Part shown: positions 7,310 to 14,142 of the stretch, piece after piece
Position numbering within the stretch: position 1 is the stretch's first letter
Layout: each line of letters begins with the position of its first letter
Source of the DNA: Pseudomonadota bacterium
GTDB taxonomy: Bacteria; Pseudomonadota; Alphaproteobacteria; Micropepsales; Micropepsaceae
Length of the DNA stretch: 14,894 nucleotides
Direction of reading: 5' to 3'
Assembly: GCA_021808875.1 (NCBI GenBank)
Contig: JAKBAU010000050.1
Location: forward strand, 1 to 14,894
The notes under the pieces: model-generated
What the model was told of the DNA's origin: nothing
What the model saw: only the letters and a program-made list of their open reading frames with translations
Database searches by the model: none
Program-made: the position numbers and the translations under genes

Positions 7310-7639
7310 TTACGTCAGTCGGCGTGTCACCAGGCTGATCGCATGCTCGATTGAAGCCAGCAGCTCAGCCTCACTGCCCCCCACCGCGAGGAATTGCCGA
7401 GCAGCATGATCCACCTTCGCAGGGACCTTGAAATCGCCAGGTCGCATATCCGCATAACGGCGCAGTCTTTGCAGTTTATCCGTAACCCGTCTGAGCTTTC
7501 CAGACTTTGCCCGGGAAATCGTGGTCTGGTCCACGCCTGTGGCCTTTTCGATGTCTTGTTGCGTGGCGGTCCCGGCGCCCAGAAGCTCCTGAAGCGCCTT
7601 CGCGAGCTCGTCCAGAAAGAGGGCTTCTTCCGGTTTCAT
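7310..7639 (-). CDS. Small HTH regulator, controller-like, of the methyltransferase module
   Basis: A 109-residue protein. After a helical N-terminus (EALFLDELAKALQELL) there is a helix-turn-helix at about residues 25-62: TATQQDIEKATGVDQTTISRAKSGKLRR. The remainder is helical with no motif I know. The start at 7639 begins this domain cleanly; the reading frame is open further upstream, but that part runs through the divergent promoter region and the methyltransferase gene. Its start lies only 32 bases from the methyltransferase start in divergent orientation, with a tandem AGACGCAT repeat in between. Size, fold and position match controller proteins of restriction-modification systems, which time methyltransferase and nuclease expression. 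That role is an inference. Confidence 0.75.
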   Translation of the reverse strand: MKPEEALFLDELAKALQELLGAGTATQQDIEKATGVDQTTISRAKSGKLRRVTDKLQRLRRYADMRPGDFKVPAKVDHAARQFLAVGGSEAELLASIEHAISLVTRRLT

Positions 7640-7642
7640 CGT

Positions 7643-7658
7643 AGACGCATAGACGCAT
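7643..7658. promoter_or_regulatory. Tandem AGACGCAT repeat between divergent genes, candidate operator
   Basis: Two exact 8-bp copies lie head to tail at 7643-7650 and 7651-7658, inside the 32-base gap between the HTH gene and the methyltransferase. This is where an autoregulating controller would bind to control both directions. There is little room for two ordinary promoters, so transcripts may be nearly leaderless or the methyltransferase may start later. Confidence 0.45.
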
Positions 7659-7671
7659 AACCGGTAAGGTA

Positions 7672-9015
7672 ATGGAAGTCCGCGATCGCGAGGGTCGCAC
7701 TGGAAGCAGGAGAATGTGGTTGGACGGCAGCCTCGGCACCCGCTCATCGTTTGTTAAATTCCGAGAGTGGACCGGGGAGAGGACCGTCGCGACCCTGGGG
7801 AGTAACGCGGGCTCGATCGAATTGCCCTTCCAAGGGTGGCGCCGCTTCAAAGAGGCGTTCGCCCCGGAACTCGTGGAACGGGCTCTGACGGAGACGCCTG
7901 GGCAAGTTCGGCATGTGGTAGACCCGTTTGGAGGATCTGGCACGACCGCCCTGGCCGCCCAGTTCCTCGGCGTTCGCCCCACGACGATTGAGGTCAATCC
8001 ATTTCTCGCCGATCTGATCGAGGCGAAATTGGTATCGTACGACCTCGATCAGGCTGCAGCCGCCTTCGGCTCTCTCGTTGAGGCCGTATGGGAAAACGCG
8101 CGCAAGGCGAGACCGGTATTCCCCAGCGCACCTGGGACCTTTGTGGAGCCAGGTGTCGATGGACGGTACATTTTCTCGAAGTCAGTCGCTCGACGGATAG
8201 TCGCCTACAAGGCCGCAATTGCTGATGTCAGCGATCCAACTCTCCAGCGTCTCTTCCGCGTCGTGTTGGGATCGACGGTCATCCCGGCGAGCAATGTCAC
8301 CGTCAGCGGTAAAGGACGTCGTTATCGGCGAGGCTGGGAGACGAGACCGGTTGAGCCTGATGTCGTCGACGAACTGTTCCGGGAAGGGGTTCTCTCGGCG
8401 CTATATGATCTGAGACGGTTCGGTGCTCGGCGATGTCGCGATTTTTCCGTTATCCGCGGTGACGCCAGATCGGTTGTTGCCGCCATTGGTAGTTGTGATC
8501 TCGCTGTATTCTCTCCCCCATATCCCAATTCGTTCGACTATACCGACGTCTACAATGTCGAACTCTGGGCGCTGGGCTATCTGGACAGTCGCGCATCGAA
8601 CTCACGTCTCAGAAACGCCACTCTACGCAGCCACGTACAGATCCTACGCGACATGTCGGCAAATAAGGCGGCAACGCCCACGCTCGCCCGGACCGTCGAT
8701 GCCCTTAAATCCGTTCAGAGCGATTTGTGGAACCGGCACATACCTGACATGGTGGCTGCCTACACCGCCGACATGGGGACCATATTGGGGGGGCTGGCAT
8801 CGAACCTCCGTCCCGGCGGACGCATTTACATGGTTGTCGGCGACAGCCGCTACGCGGGCGTGGATGTCCCAGTCGCGACCATCCTAGCTGAGTTGGCTCC
8901 TAGCTTGGCTTATTGTGTGCGAGACCTTGAACCCTGTCGGTCTATGCGGGTATCCCCACAGCAGGGCGGCCGCTACGAACTTCCGGAATCTCTGATAGTT
9001 CTCGAAAAGAAATAG
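7672..9015 (+). CDS. Site-specific DNA methyltransferase (N4-cytosine or N6-adenine type)
   Basis: A 447-residue SAM-dependent amino-DNA methyltransferase. Motif I DPFGGSGTT is at 84-92 with the ribose-binding acidic residue E107 in TTIEVNPF. The catalytic motif IV is SPPY at 281-284, in VFSPPYPNSFDYTDVYNVELW. SPPY is more common in N4-cytosine than in N6-adenine enzymes, so N4-methylcytosine is slightly favoured. Between the motifs lies a long insert (about 110-275) with NVTVSGKGRRYRRGW, perhaps for target recognition. The C-terminus GGRIYMVVGDSRYAGVDVP is typical of the fold. The start is uncertain: ATG 7672 has AAGG only two bases away, and ATG 7714 (residue 15) has AGGAG one base away; all motifs remain either way. 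It converges with the nuclease gene, their stops one base apart. It probably protects host DNA from that nuclease (inference). Confidence 0.85.
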   Translation: MEVRDREGRTGSRRMWLDGSLGTRSSFVKFREWTGERTVATLGSNAGSIELPFQGWRRFKEAFAPELVERALTETPGQVRHVVDPFGGSGTTALAAQFLGVRPTTIEVNPFLADLIEAKLVSYDLDQAAAAFGSLVEAVWENARKARPVFPSAPGTFVEPGVDGRYIFSKSVARRIVAYKAAIADVSDPTLQRLFRVVLGSTVIPASNVTVSGKGRRYRRGWETRPVEPDVVDELFREGVLSALYDLRRFGARRCRDFSVIRGDARSVVAAIGSCDLAVFSPPYPNSFDYTDVYNVELWALGYLDSRASNSRLRNATLRSHVQILRDMSANKAATPTLARTVDALKSVQSDLWNRHIPDMVAAYTADMGTILGGLASNLRPGGRIYMVVGDSRYAGVDVPVATILAELAPSLAYCVRDLEPCRSMRVSPQQGGRYELPESLIVLEKK

Positions 9016-9016
9016 A

Positions 9017-10099
9017 TCATACCCACCCCGCCGTCCGAGCGTGCTCGGCCTCGCCGAAGGCTTGACGGACGTGCCTGGTTGGTGCCGGCGTGCAGGTTGC
9101 GACAACCTGTTGAACGACCGTCTCTGCGAAAATGTCACTGCTCTTGTTCTTGCGCAGATCATACACTTCCAACAGTCCCTCCTCGGCCTGGCGGTTAGCA
9201 CAGTATGCATGTGCCTGACGAATACCTTTCGCGACCGCTGCAGCATTATCGGCCGCCGTCACCGACTTCGCCTTCGATCCTTTGGGCGCATTGTGAAAGG
9301 ATTTGATCACCTTCAACTCGACGATTGCCCAATAAAACAGAGGACCTTGGTCGGTCCGGAGTAAGCGAACATCAATTCGGCCGATATCAGTGCTATCCTC
9401 AACTTCGGCCTTAACCACCCCGCGAAACCAGAAATTTAATGCATCTGCCAGATGCCTTTGAATTGTTCTTTCGGGCTGGGGCCCGGGCACATACTGGCTG
9501 GCTCGTCCTGTCTCCCAAACGCCCTCGGGGCAAAGACTGGGTATCAGCAACTTCTGGCGGTGGAAATGTTCCAAAGCATTCAGGAGTTCGGGGACGGTCG
9601 CCGTCGGTGGCGTATCACGAATGATGTCGCGGCGAGTGTCCCCGCAGGCCCCTTCGCGTCGAGCCACAATGTATTTCTGCGCTCGATAAATTATAACTAC
9701 CGTGCTCTCACCAAGCGCATTGTCAACGAGCCAGTCAAGGATTTCGGCGGGATCACTTGTTGGAAAGTCGATCACGCGGCCGTTAGAGGCGTCGCGGCTG
9801 AGGAAGAAGACTCGACCCAGAATTGGCACGTCGGTCGCAATAAGGTCAAGGATAGCTTTCGCTCCGAAGCGAGCGCCTACCTGCCTAGGATACTGGCTCA
9901 GAACGAACACGCCGACGTCGTGACCGGCTTCATTAGGCCAACCCGCTTGAGCACGCTTCTCAGCGATCGCGCGAACTTCGCGGGCAAATCGGTCGGGATC
10001 GTCCGCCTGGGCACTCGGAAGGGCGGGCAGTTGGCCGACAACCGCAGAGAGATCAGCGTCGTCGACGCCCGGGACTGGGCCGGGGATGTTATCCGCCAT
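9017..10099 (-). CDS. PD-(D/E)XK-type nuclease, effector of an ABC-three-component-like module
   Basis: A 360-residue protein. The C-terminal half has the core of a PD-(D/E)XK nuclease: E210 in PERTIQRHLADAL, D243 in GRIDVRLL, E261 and K263 in WAIVELKVIKS, and a downstream helix with Q295 in IRQAHAYC. The N-terminal half (about 35-180) matches nothing I recognise and may contact partner proteins. The start at 10099 was chosen over upstream ATGs (10126, 10204) because ATGGCGGATAA overlaps the end of the preceding gene by 11 bases with a purine-rich GGGGCGGCGG ahead of it. It is the last gene of the operon after the ATPase and the middle protein. DNA cleavage is inferred from the motif. Its base composition is distinctly AT-richer than the backbone (27 of 60 G+C at 9661-9720). 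Confidence 0.78.
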   Translation of the reverse strand: MADNIPGPVPGVDDADLSAVVGQLPALPSAQADDPDRFAREVRAIAEKRAQAGWPNEAGHDVGVFVLSQYPRQVGARFGAKAILDLIATDVPILGRVFFLSRDASNGRVIDFPTSDPAEILDWLVDNALGESTVVIIYRAQKYIVARREGACGDTRRDIIRDTPPTATVPELLNALEHFHRQKLLIPSLCPEGVWETGRASQYVPGPQPERTIQRHLADALNFWFRGVVKAEVEDSTDIGRIDVRLLRTDQGPLFYWAIVELKVIKSFHNAPKGSKAKSVTAADNAAAVAKGIRQAHAYCANRQAEEGLLEVYDLRKNKSSDIFAETVVQQVVATCTPAPTRHVRQAFGEAEHARTAGWV

Positions 10100-10811
10100 G
10101 TATCCGCCGCCCCAGATAGGAAGCATATAGATAGATTTTCTCGCCGGCCGATAGAGACGCCCCTTTCGGCAGGAAAGCTCGGAACCGCTCTGCAGTTCGA
10201 ACACTTGGATTGTCCGTTACGGGATCGGCAGCCCAGCTAGCAAAGTCGACCACATTCGATGTTCCAAAGCGTGAGTCGGCGTAGGTAGCATCAACACTCG
10301 CCGCCAAATCGATTTCGTCATCCGGTAACGTCGACAAGGCTCCAGCTAACTCGACCAGAAACGCATGCACTTGCCGATCGCGAGAATCGAGGGGAACAGA
10401 TTTTGGATCGGCGCCCAGCGCGGCTAGTATCTGGGGCAGGTGCGGTGACTCGAAACGAAGCGCGTATGATCCATCGACACGCGCGCCATCATTTGGACGA
10501 TCTATATAGCGAAGATTCGATACCTCAACCAAACCGAGAACAATCAGTCGGTCGATCTCATCCTGGAGATCGGGATAATGCGGCCCCCCCTCGCTCTTCA
10601 AAATCTTGCCGTCGAAGGACGGCAAATCCCAAACGGGGCTGAGTACGTCAGCCAAATAAGCGAATGCGTGCAAACGTGGCGCAGACAGAGGTGCAACTCC
10701 AGCTCGCTCCGCAGCATCGAGCAGCAGGAGAACGCGGGCACGGTGCCGAACCACGTTGAGTGCCGAATCGCTTAGAAGCCCATCGCCTCCGTCCGACGCG
10801 GCCTCGGTCAT
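10089..10811 (-). CDS. Middle component of an ABC-three-component-like system, winged-helix-like
   Basis: A 240-residue protein with no enzyme motif. Residues about 25-105 look like a winged helix: RARVLLLLDAAERAG, then LHAFAYLADVLSPVW, a conserved-looking GGPHYPDLQDEIDRLIVLGLV and a strand pair. The C-terminal half (about 130-240) is mostly helical and ends KIYLYASYLGRRIHGG. Its start overlaps the ATPase stop by ATGA and its stop overlaps the nuclease start, so all three are likely made together. By position and size it fits the small middle component that links an ABC ATPase to its effector in the conflict systems described by Aravind and colleagues. The exact family is not recognised, and it could instead be a kleisin- or KITE-like SMC partner. 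Confidence 0.65.
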   Translation of the reverse strand: MTEAASDGGDGLLSDSALNVVRHRARVLLLLDAAERAGVAPLSAPRLHAFAYLADVLSPVWDLPSFDGKILKSEGGPHYPDLQDEIDRLIVLGLVEVSNLRYIDRPNDGARVDGSYALRFESPHLPQILAALGADPKSVPLDSRDRQVHAFLVELAGALSTLPDDEIDLAASVDATYADSRFGTSNVVDFASWAADPVTDNPSVRTAERFRAFLPKGASLSAGEKIYLYASYLGRRIHGG

Positions 10812-12832
10812 GACGTCGGCCCCGAGATTGCGGCACTCAGAATCTCTGCGTACTTACTGCCATCCCTTTCGACCGCTCGGTTCGGAGCCGCGACCTTCAA
10901 GAGATTCAGGACCTTCGATTGTCGCCGCTTCTTTTCTGCCGCACTTTTCGCGGCTCCGCCGAACATTGAAGTGATCATCCCGGCGTTGGTTAGATTGCTC
11001 GTAACGACGAGCCGGTTTTCTCCTTGTCGAGCAAAAGCGCAAAGCGCCATGCCGACGCGCGCCATCGCCAGCTCGTCCAAACTTGCCTCAGGAGTTTCCA
11101 TCACAAGCGTACAGGACCCGCCCGCAGTCGAAGCGTCGATGAGAGCCAACCGAAATGCGAGATCCATCAACTCCCGCTGCGACTCAGACACATCGCTTGG
11201 CGAAATACGCCGTGTGAGACCGGGACGATTTGCTGCGGTCATCTCCGGCACGAACGCTGGAACGGAAAAGTCCGTCCTCCCCTGAGTGAGCTTCGCTGAG
11301 CCTTCGACGCGGACAAGCGTTGCCGTCTCCGCAAGGAGGGTGCCAATCTGCGTCCCAAATTGGGACGACAATCGCTCCGACTGCATCACGATACCGGCTT
11401 GGCCAGCCTCGAGTAGCGCGCGTAGGTCCTGGGTGGCGGTGGCGCGCTCTGCCTCGGCTTCCCGCTGGGAGCGTTTTGTCGTTTCAAGGGTACGCTGAAG
11501 ATCCGTAACAGCCGTGGAGGCTTGCGGTAGGTCCGCCCGCAATCGTGTCTCCTTTACACGGCGCTCCTCAATAGCCTGCCTAATATCCTTAATCGACGCC
11601 AAAGCGCCCTCATACTCGCTGACCAGATCGACCAAACGCCGGCGGGTGGTTTCCTCCTCAGTCTTAGCCAGATCCGCCCGCGTCCGGGCGCGTTCAACCC
11701 TCGCCTCCTCGACTTCGTGGGGTGCGACCACCTGGGTTTGCTGCGCCGGTTCGGAACCGCAGGCGGGGCAACACCCTTTTTCGAGCAGCGCCTCAAGCTC
11801 CTTGCGTCGCTTCGTTGCGTCGGCCCCGCATACCAAACATTCTTCTTTCGTCAGTATTCTCAGGATCACAAGCCTGCCCGCATCCTCCATCTTGGGGAAA
11901 AGGCGGAGCAACGCCGTGTACTTCAGACGCTCAACGGCGCTTTCGGCCTCTTCGCGCTCAAGCTTAGCCTTCTCGTGATCGAGGCGAGCTGCCTTACGCG
12001 CCTGGTCCAGGTCATCGAGTTTTTGTTCCAGGATTTGACGTCGTTCTAGATCTGCATCCAGCAACCGCTGCTCGACTGAAAGTTGAGCTTGGACCTTTGG
12101 AGAAATCGCTTCGCGACGCTTCGCCTCCGCCAACTCCTTCTCGATATTGTAGGCTCGCGCGCTGATATTCCGCGCACGACTGTCAGCGCTCTGCACCCTA
12201 CGCTCGAAGTCTGCTACCTGTGCCGCAACGGTTTTTTCCAGAAATAACGCCCTGAGAATTTGGCGTTGCGCATTCTCATCCCAGAGCGCACCCGGTCGGT
12301 TCTCCTTGAAGAACACCACATGGTGCAAAATCAGCAAAACATCTATGAACGATGATAAACCGAAGAGCTCGCAGAGCTGGGCCTGAAAGGCTGCCTCACG
12401 GTCGGTCTTTCGCCCGGGGAGTTCTTGAGAAACCTCGTTTACCTCCAGCGCAATCAGGCTGAGATCGTCGAGCCGCCTTTCCACCGCTAGAGAGTCGCTT
12501 CCGAACATGGCGGTCAGGCGTGCCGACGCTCCAACCGCGCCATCAGCCACCCGCTGGCCGAAAAACCGAAGCGATCGCGCATTTAGCCCGACCGGCTCCG
12601 CGGGTAGGACGGCGTCCAGCCGATCTGGAGCGCCTTCGCCTGATAGGTCGTAGGGGCCTGTCAAAAGCCGCAAAAGGATAGTCAGCAGAGTTGTCTTGCC
12701 CAGACCATTGACGCCGGCAATGAGACTTAGACCTGATGCGAACGGCCAACGGATGCCTGCGCCAACGGGATCACCCGGGAACAGGCCAAATCCGGTCACC
12801 GTGAGGTGAGTGAAAATTGGAAAACGGATCAT
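10808..12832 (-). CDS. SMC/Rad50-like ABC ATPase with zinc-binding apex
   Basis: A 674-residue protein with split ABC ATPase halves. The Walker A motif GVNGLGKTT is at 40-48. Two short coiled-coil arms (about 205-310 and 370-480) flank a centre with CLVC at 332-335 and CPAC at 355-358, a likely zinc ribbon at the tip. The C-terminal half has a degenerate signature, SPSDVSESQRELMDLAF (544-560), and a Walker B-like TLVMETPEASLDE (575-587) in which the usual DE pair is altered but an acidic residue remains. Rad50 has a single CxxC hook and much longer arms, so this is a different branch, closest in layout to the ATPases of ABC-three-component and RecF/RecN-like defence systems. It leads the operon and presumably senses or loads on DNA ends or foreign DNA. 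The start at 12832 has only a weak Shine-Dalgarno. Confidence 0.85.
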   Translation of the reverse strand: MIRFPIFTHLTVTGFGLFPGDPVGAGIRWPFASGLSLIAGVNGLGKTTLLTILLRLLTGPYDLSGEGAPDRLDAVLPAEPVGLNARSLRFFGQRVADGAVGASARLTAMFGSDSLAVERRLDDLSLIALEVNEVSQELPGRKTDREAAFQAQLCELFGLSSFIDVLLILHHVVFFKENRPGALWDENAQRQILRALFLEKTVAAQVADFERRVQSADSRARNISARAYNIEKELAEAKRREAISPKVQAQLSVEQRLLDADLERRQILEQKLDDLDQARKAARLDHEKAKLEREEAESAVERLKYTALLRLFPKMEDAGRLVILRILTKEECLVCGADATKRRKELEALLEKGCCPACGSEPAQQTQVVAPHEVEEARVERARTRADLAKTEEETTRRRLVDLVSEYEGALASIKDIRQAIEERRVKETRLRADLPQASTAVTDLQRTLETTKRSQREAEAERATATQDLRALLEAGQAGIVMQSERLSSQFGTQIGTLLAETATLVRVEGSAKLTQGRTDFSVPAFVPEMTAANRPGLTRRISPSDVSESQRELMDLAFRLALIDASTAGGSCTLVMETPEASLDELAMARVGMALCAFARQGENRLVVTSNLTNAGMITSMFGGAAKSAAEKKRRQSKVLNLLKVAAPNRAVERDGSKYAEILSAAISGPTS

Positions 12833-13004
12833 CTTGCCGCCGGTCTAAACGTGGTCATGCTTTGGCGAGCCCCGACAGTCTCGATCTCCGCAGCCTGCTG
12901 CCACATAGCCCGTGTAGCGGAATGAAAGATAGAGCCTCACCGCGTCGCGCTGTGTGCGTGATCGTGACGAGCCGCCGCGCGTCGGAAGGTGGAGCTCGCG
13001 ATGC
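12833..13004. other. 172-base gap between AbiEi and the ATPase gene; no gene seen
   Basis: This stretch must hold the promoter of the ATPase operon unless it is read from AbiEi. I find no strong -35/-10 pair and no remnant of an AbiEii nucleotidyltransferase in the three minus-strand frames. Confidence 0.5.
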
Positions 13005-13625
13005 TTACACAACATCGGATACCAGCGCTTCAACGTACGGGTGCATCACTGACCAGACCCGTGCCCTCCGGGCACACCTCCAGAGTTCATCCGGCCGGCA
13101 ACCGCGGCGATGAAGCCCCTCGCGCAGTCCCTCCGTAGCAACGTCGATTCCGACCTTCGTGCGATACCGGAAGCAGTCGATGATAGTCCTCGCTGGCTCG
13201 GTGATTGGGACGTCGATCCCGTCGATGCGGTGCCGCAGGATGCCGTCGGTCAGCGCCAACCCTGCAAAGCGCACGAAGCGGATACGTGGGTAGTCAATTC
13301 TCGGTCGCCACGCAGTTCGGTCGATGGCCATCCAGATAGCCGAGGGCATCTGAAGCGTCAGGCCATGAAATTGCAGCGCCGAAGTCAGGCAAATCACCCC
13401 CTTTGGCACCAGAACCGCAGCTTCGGCCAGTTGATGATCGGCCTCTACCCGCAAGTCCGAGAGCTGGTAAAGGCCCCGTGTTGGACGAACAACCGCCTCC
13501 TCCCGCACAAGGCGGGCTAATGTCTCTGGTCCGATCCCTTCGGCGGCAAAGTCCTTCAGGCGGAGCATTCCCCGAGCCTTAAGGAGATCGAGGGCGCGGA
13601 CTCGCTGGGCGCGTCTGGCAGACAT
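13005..13625 (-). CDS. AbiEi-type antitoxin / transcriptional regulator, apparently without toxin
   Basis: A 206-residue protein of the type IV AbiEi antitoxin family. It has an N-terminal winged helix (about 5-58: RVRALDLLKARGMLRLKDFAAEG, then REEAVVRPTRGLYQL) and a C-terminal domain with LTSALQFHGLTLQMP and the characteristic TEPARTIIDCFRYR. Family members repress their own promoter and counteract the AbiEii nucleotidyltransferase toxin encoded directly downstream. Here the next gene downstream is the ATPase and no toxin remnant is visible. The start at 13625 follows AGGAG by 12 bases, slightly long; a longer open frame up to 13907 would translate the three-hairpin element and is not credible. 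It may be an orphan, or may have been recruited to regulate the ATPase operon. Confidence 0.82.
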   Translation of the reverse strand: MSARRAQRVRALDLLKARGMLRLKDFAAEGIGPETLARLVREEAVVRPTRGLYQLSDLRVEADHQLAEAAVLVPKGVICLTSALQFHGLTLQMPSAIWMAIDRTAWRPRIDYPRIRFVRFAGLALTDGILRHRIDGIDVPITEPARTIIDCFRYRTKVGIDVATEGLREGLHRRGCRPDELWRCARRARVWSVMHPYVEALVSDVV

Positions 13626-13686
13626 ACTAAGCGGCAACTCCTCTCGAACCCAAACTAGCAGAGGTTTCCTCACCGGTCGATCTCCC

Positions 13687-13780
13687 AAAAAAAGCCGATG
13701 CTTAAGCTTTGACCAAGGGGGGAAGGCCTTCCCCCTGACCGGCGCTGAAATCGCCGGCGCACCCCCTTCTGCGGGGGACA
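13687..13780 (-). ncRNA. Three-hairpin non-coding element, copy B, with T-run
   Basis: Read on the minus strand: CCCCC-GCAGAA-GGGGG (13777-13762), CCGGCG/CGCCGG (13757-13741 region) and the perfect palindrome GGGGGAAGGCCTTCCCCC (13735-13718). About 25 bases on, AAAGC/GCTTT is followed by a run of seven T (13693-13687), like a terminator. The order and the GCAGAA loop match copy A at 3510-3565, in inverted orientation. The proposed product is a small structured RNA; a DNA-level site is an alternative. Confidence 0.5.
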
Positions 13781-14016
13781 CCCCCGCAACGCCCCCGTCC
13801 CGATACTTCGAACATCCTGACGGCGACGGCTGGGTCAACCGCCAACCACCGTTGCAACGATGGTCGGCGACGCCCCCCAAACTCCCGATTACTCGCAGCA
13901 CCGACAATCCCGCCGACGTCCCCGGCCGGTGCGGCCGGCAGACCTGTTGCGACGAACCCTGCTGACGCGCTCCCTATCCCGCTCATCGCTGAACGTCGGC
14001 CAGTTTGGCGCGGTCG
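13781..14016. other. Intergenic stretch without gene
   Basis: Lies between the divergently oriented copy B and the DUF4326 leader. Apart from a short hairpin CCGGCC/GGCCGG at 13922-13938 I see no gene or motif. Open frames here have no homologous look and no ribosome binding site. Confidence 0.5.
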
Positions 14017-14084
14017 CCCGCATGTCAACGGCCAGCGCAGTTCCCGCAGCGGTCGTCGAGACGACCGCTCGCGTGACATGCGGG
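14017..14084 (+). promoter_or_regulatory. Long structured leader ahead of the DUF4326 gene
   Basis: CCCGCATGTCA (14017-14027) and TGACATGCGGG (14074-14084) form a perfect 11-bp closing stem. Inside, AGCGGTCGT (14048-14056) and ACGACCGCT (14061-14069) form a perfect 9-bp hairpin with loop CGAG. Two nested perfect stems of this length are unlikely by chance. It may be a cis-regulatory RNA or a paired binding site for a regulator. Confidence 0.55.
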
Positions 14085-14106
14085 CTCGGCACCGCGCCCC
14101 TCCCGG

Positions 14107-14137
14107 CCTCCGCCGCTCACGAGGCGGGAAACGGAGG
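14107..14137 (+). promoter_or_regulatory. Hairpin hiding the Shine-Dalgarno of the DUF4326 gene
   Basis: CCTCCG (14107-14112) is complementary to CGGAGG (14132-14137), the strong Shine-Dalgarno five bases before the ATG. Inside, CCGC (14113-14116) pairs with GCGG (14124-14127). In the folded state the ribosome site is closed, so translation is probably conditional, perhaps tied to the structure at 14017-14084. Confidence 0.5.
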
Positions 14138-14142
14138 TTCAG

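Noticed and set aside
10100..10204. Upstream starts of the nuclease gene at 10126 and 10204
   Set aside because: They lack a ribosome site and lie deep in the preceding gene, while 10099 gives a compact 11-base overlap.
9017..12832. Reading the operon as a Wadjet (JetABCD/MksBEFG) system
   Set aside because: The ATPase is too short, with a zinc apex and no long SMC arms; there is no TOPRIM-type JetD, and the effector is PD-(D/E)XK.
12845..13033. Possible remnant of an AbiEii toxin downstream of AbiEi
   Set aside because: The three minus-strand frames contain stops and no nucleotidyltransferase motif.
13626..13907. N-terminal extension of the AbiEi frame up to 13907
   Set aside because: It would translate the three-hairpin element and the G/C-runs; the AbiEi domain begins at 13625 with its own ribosome site.
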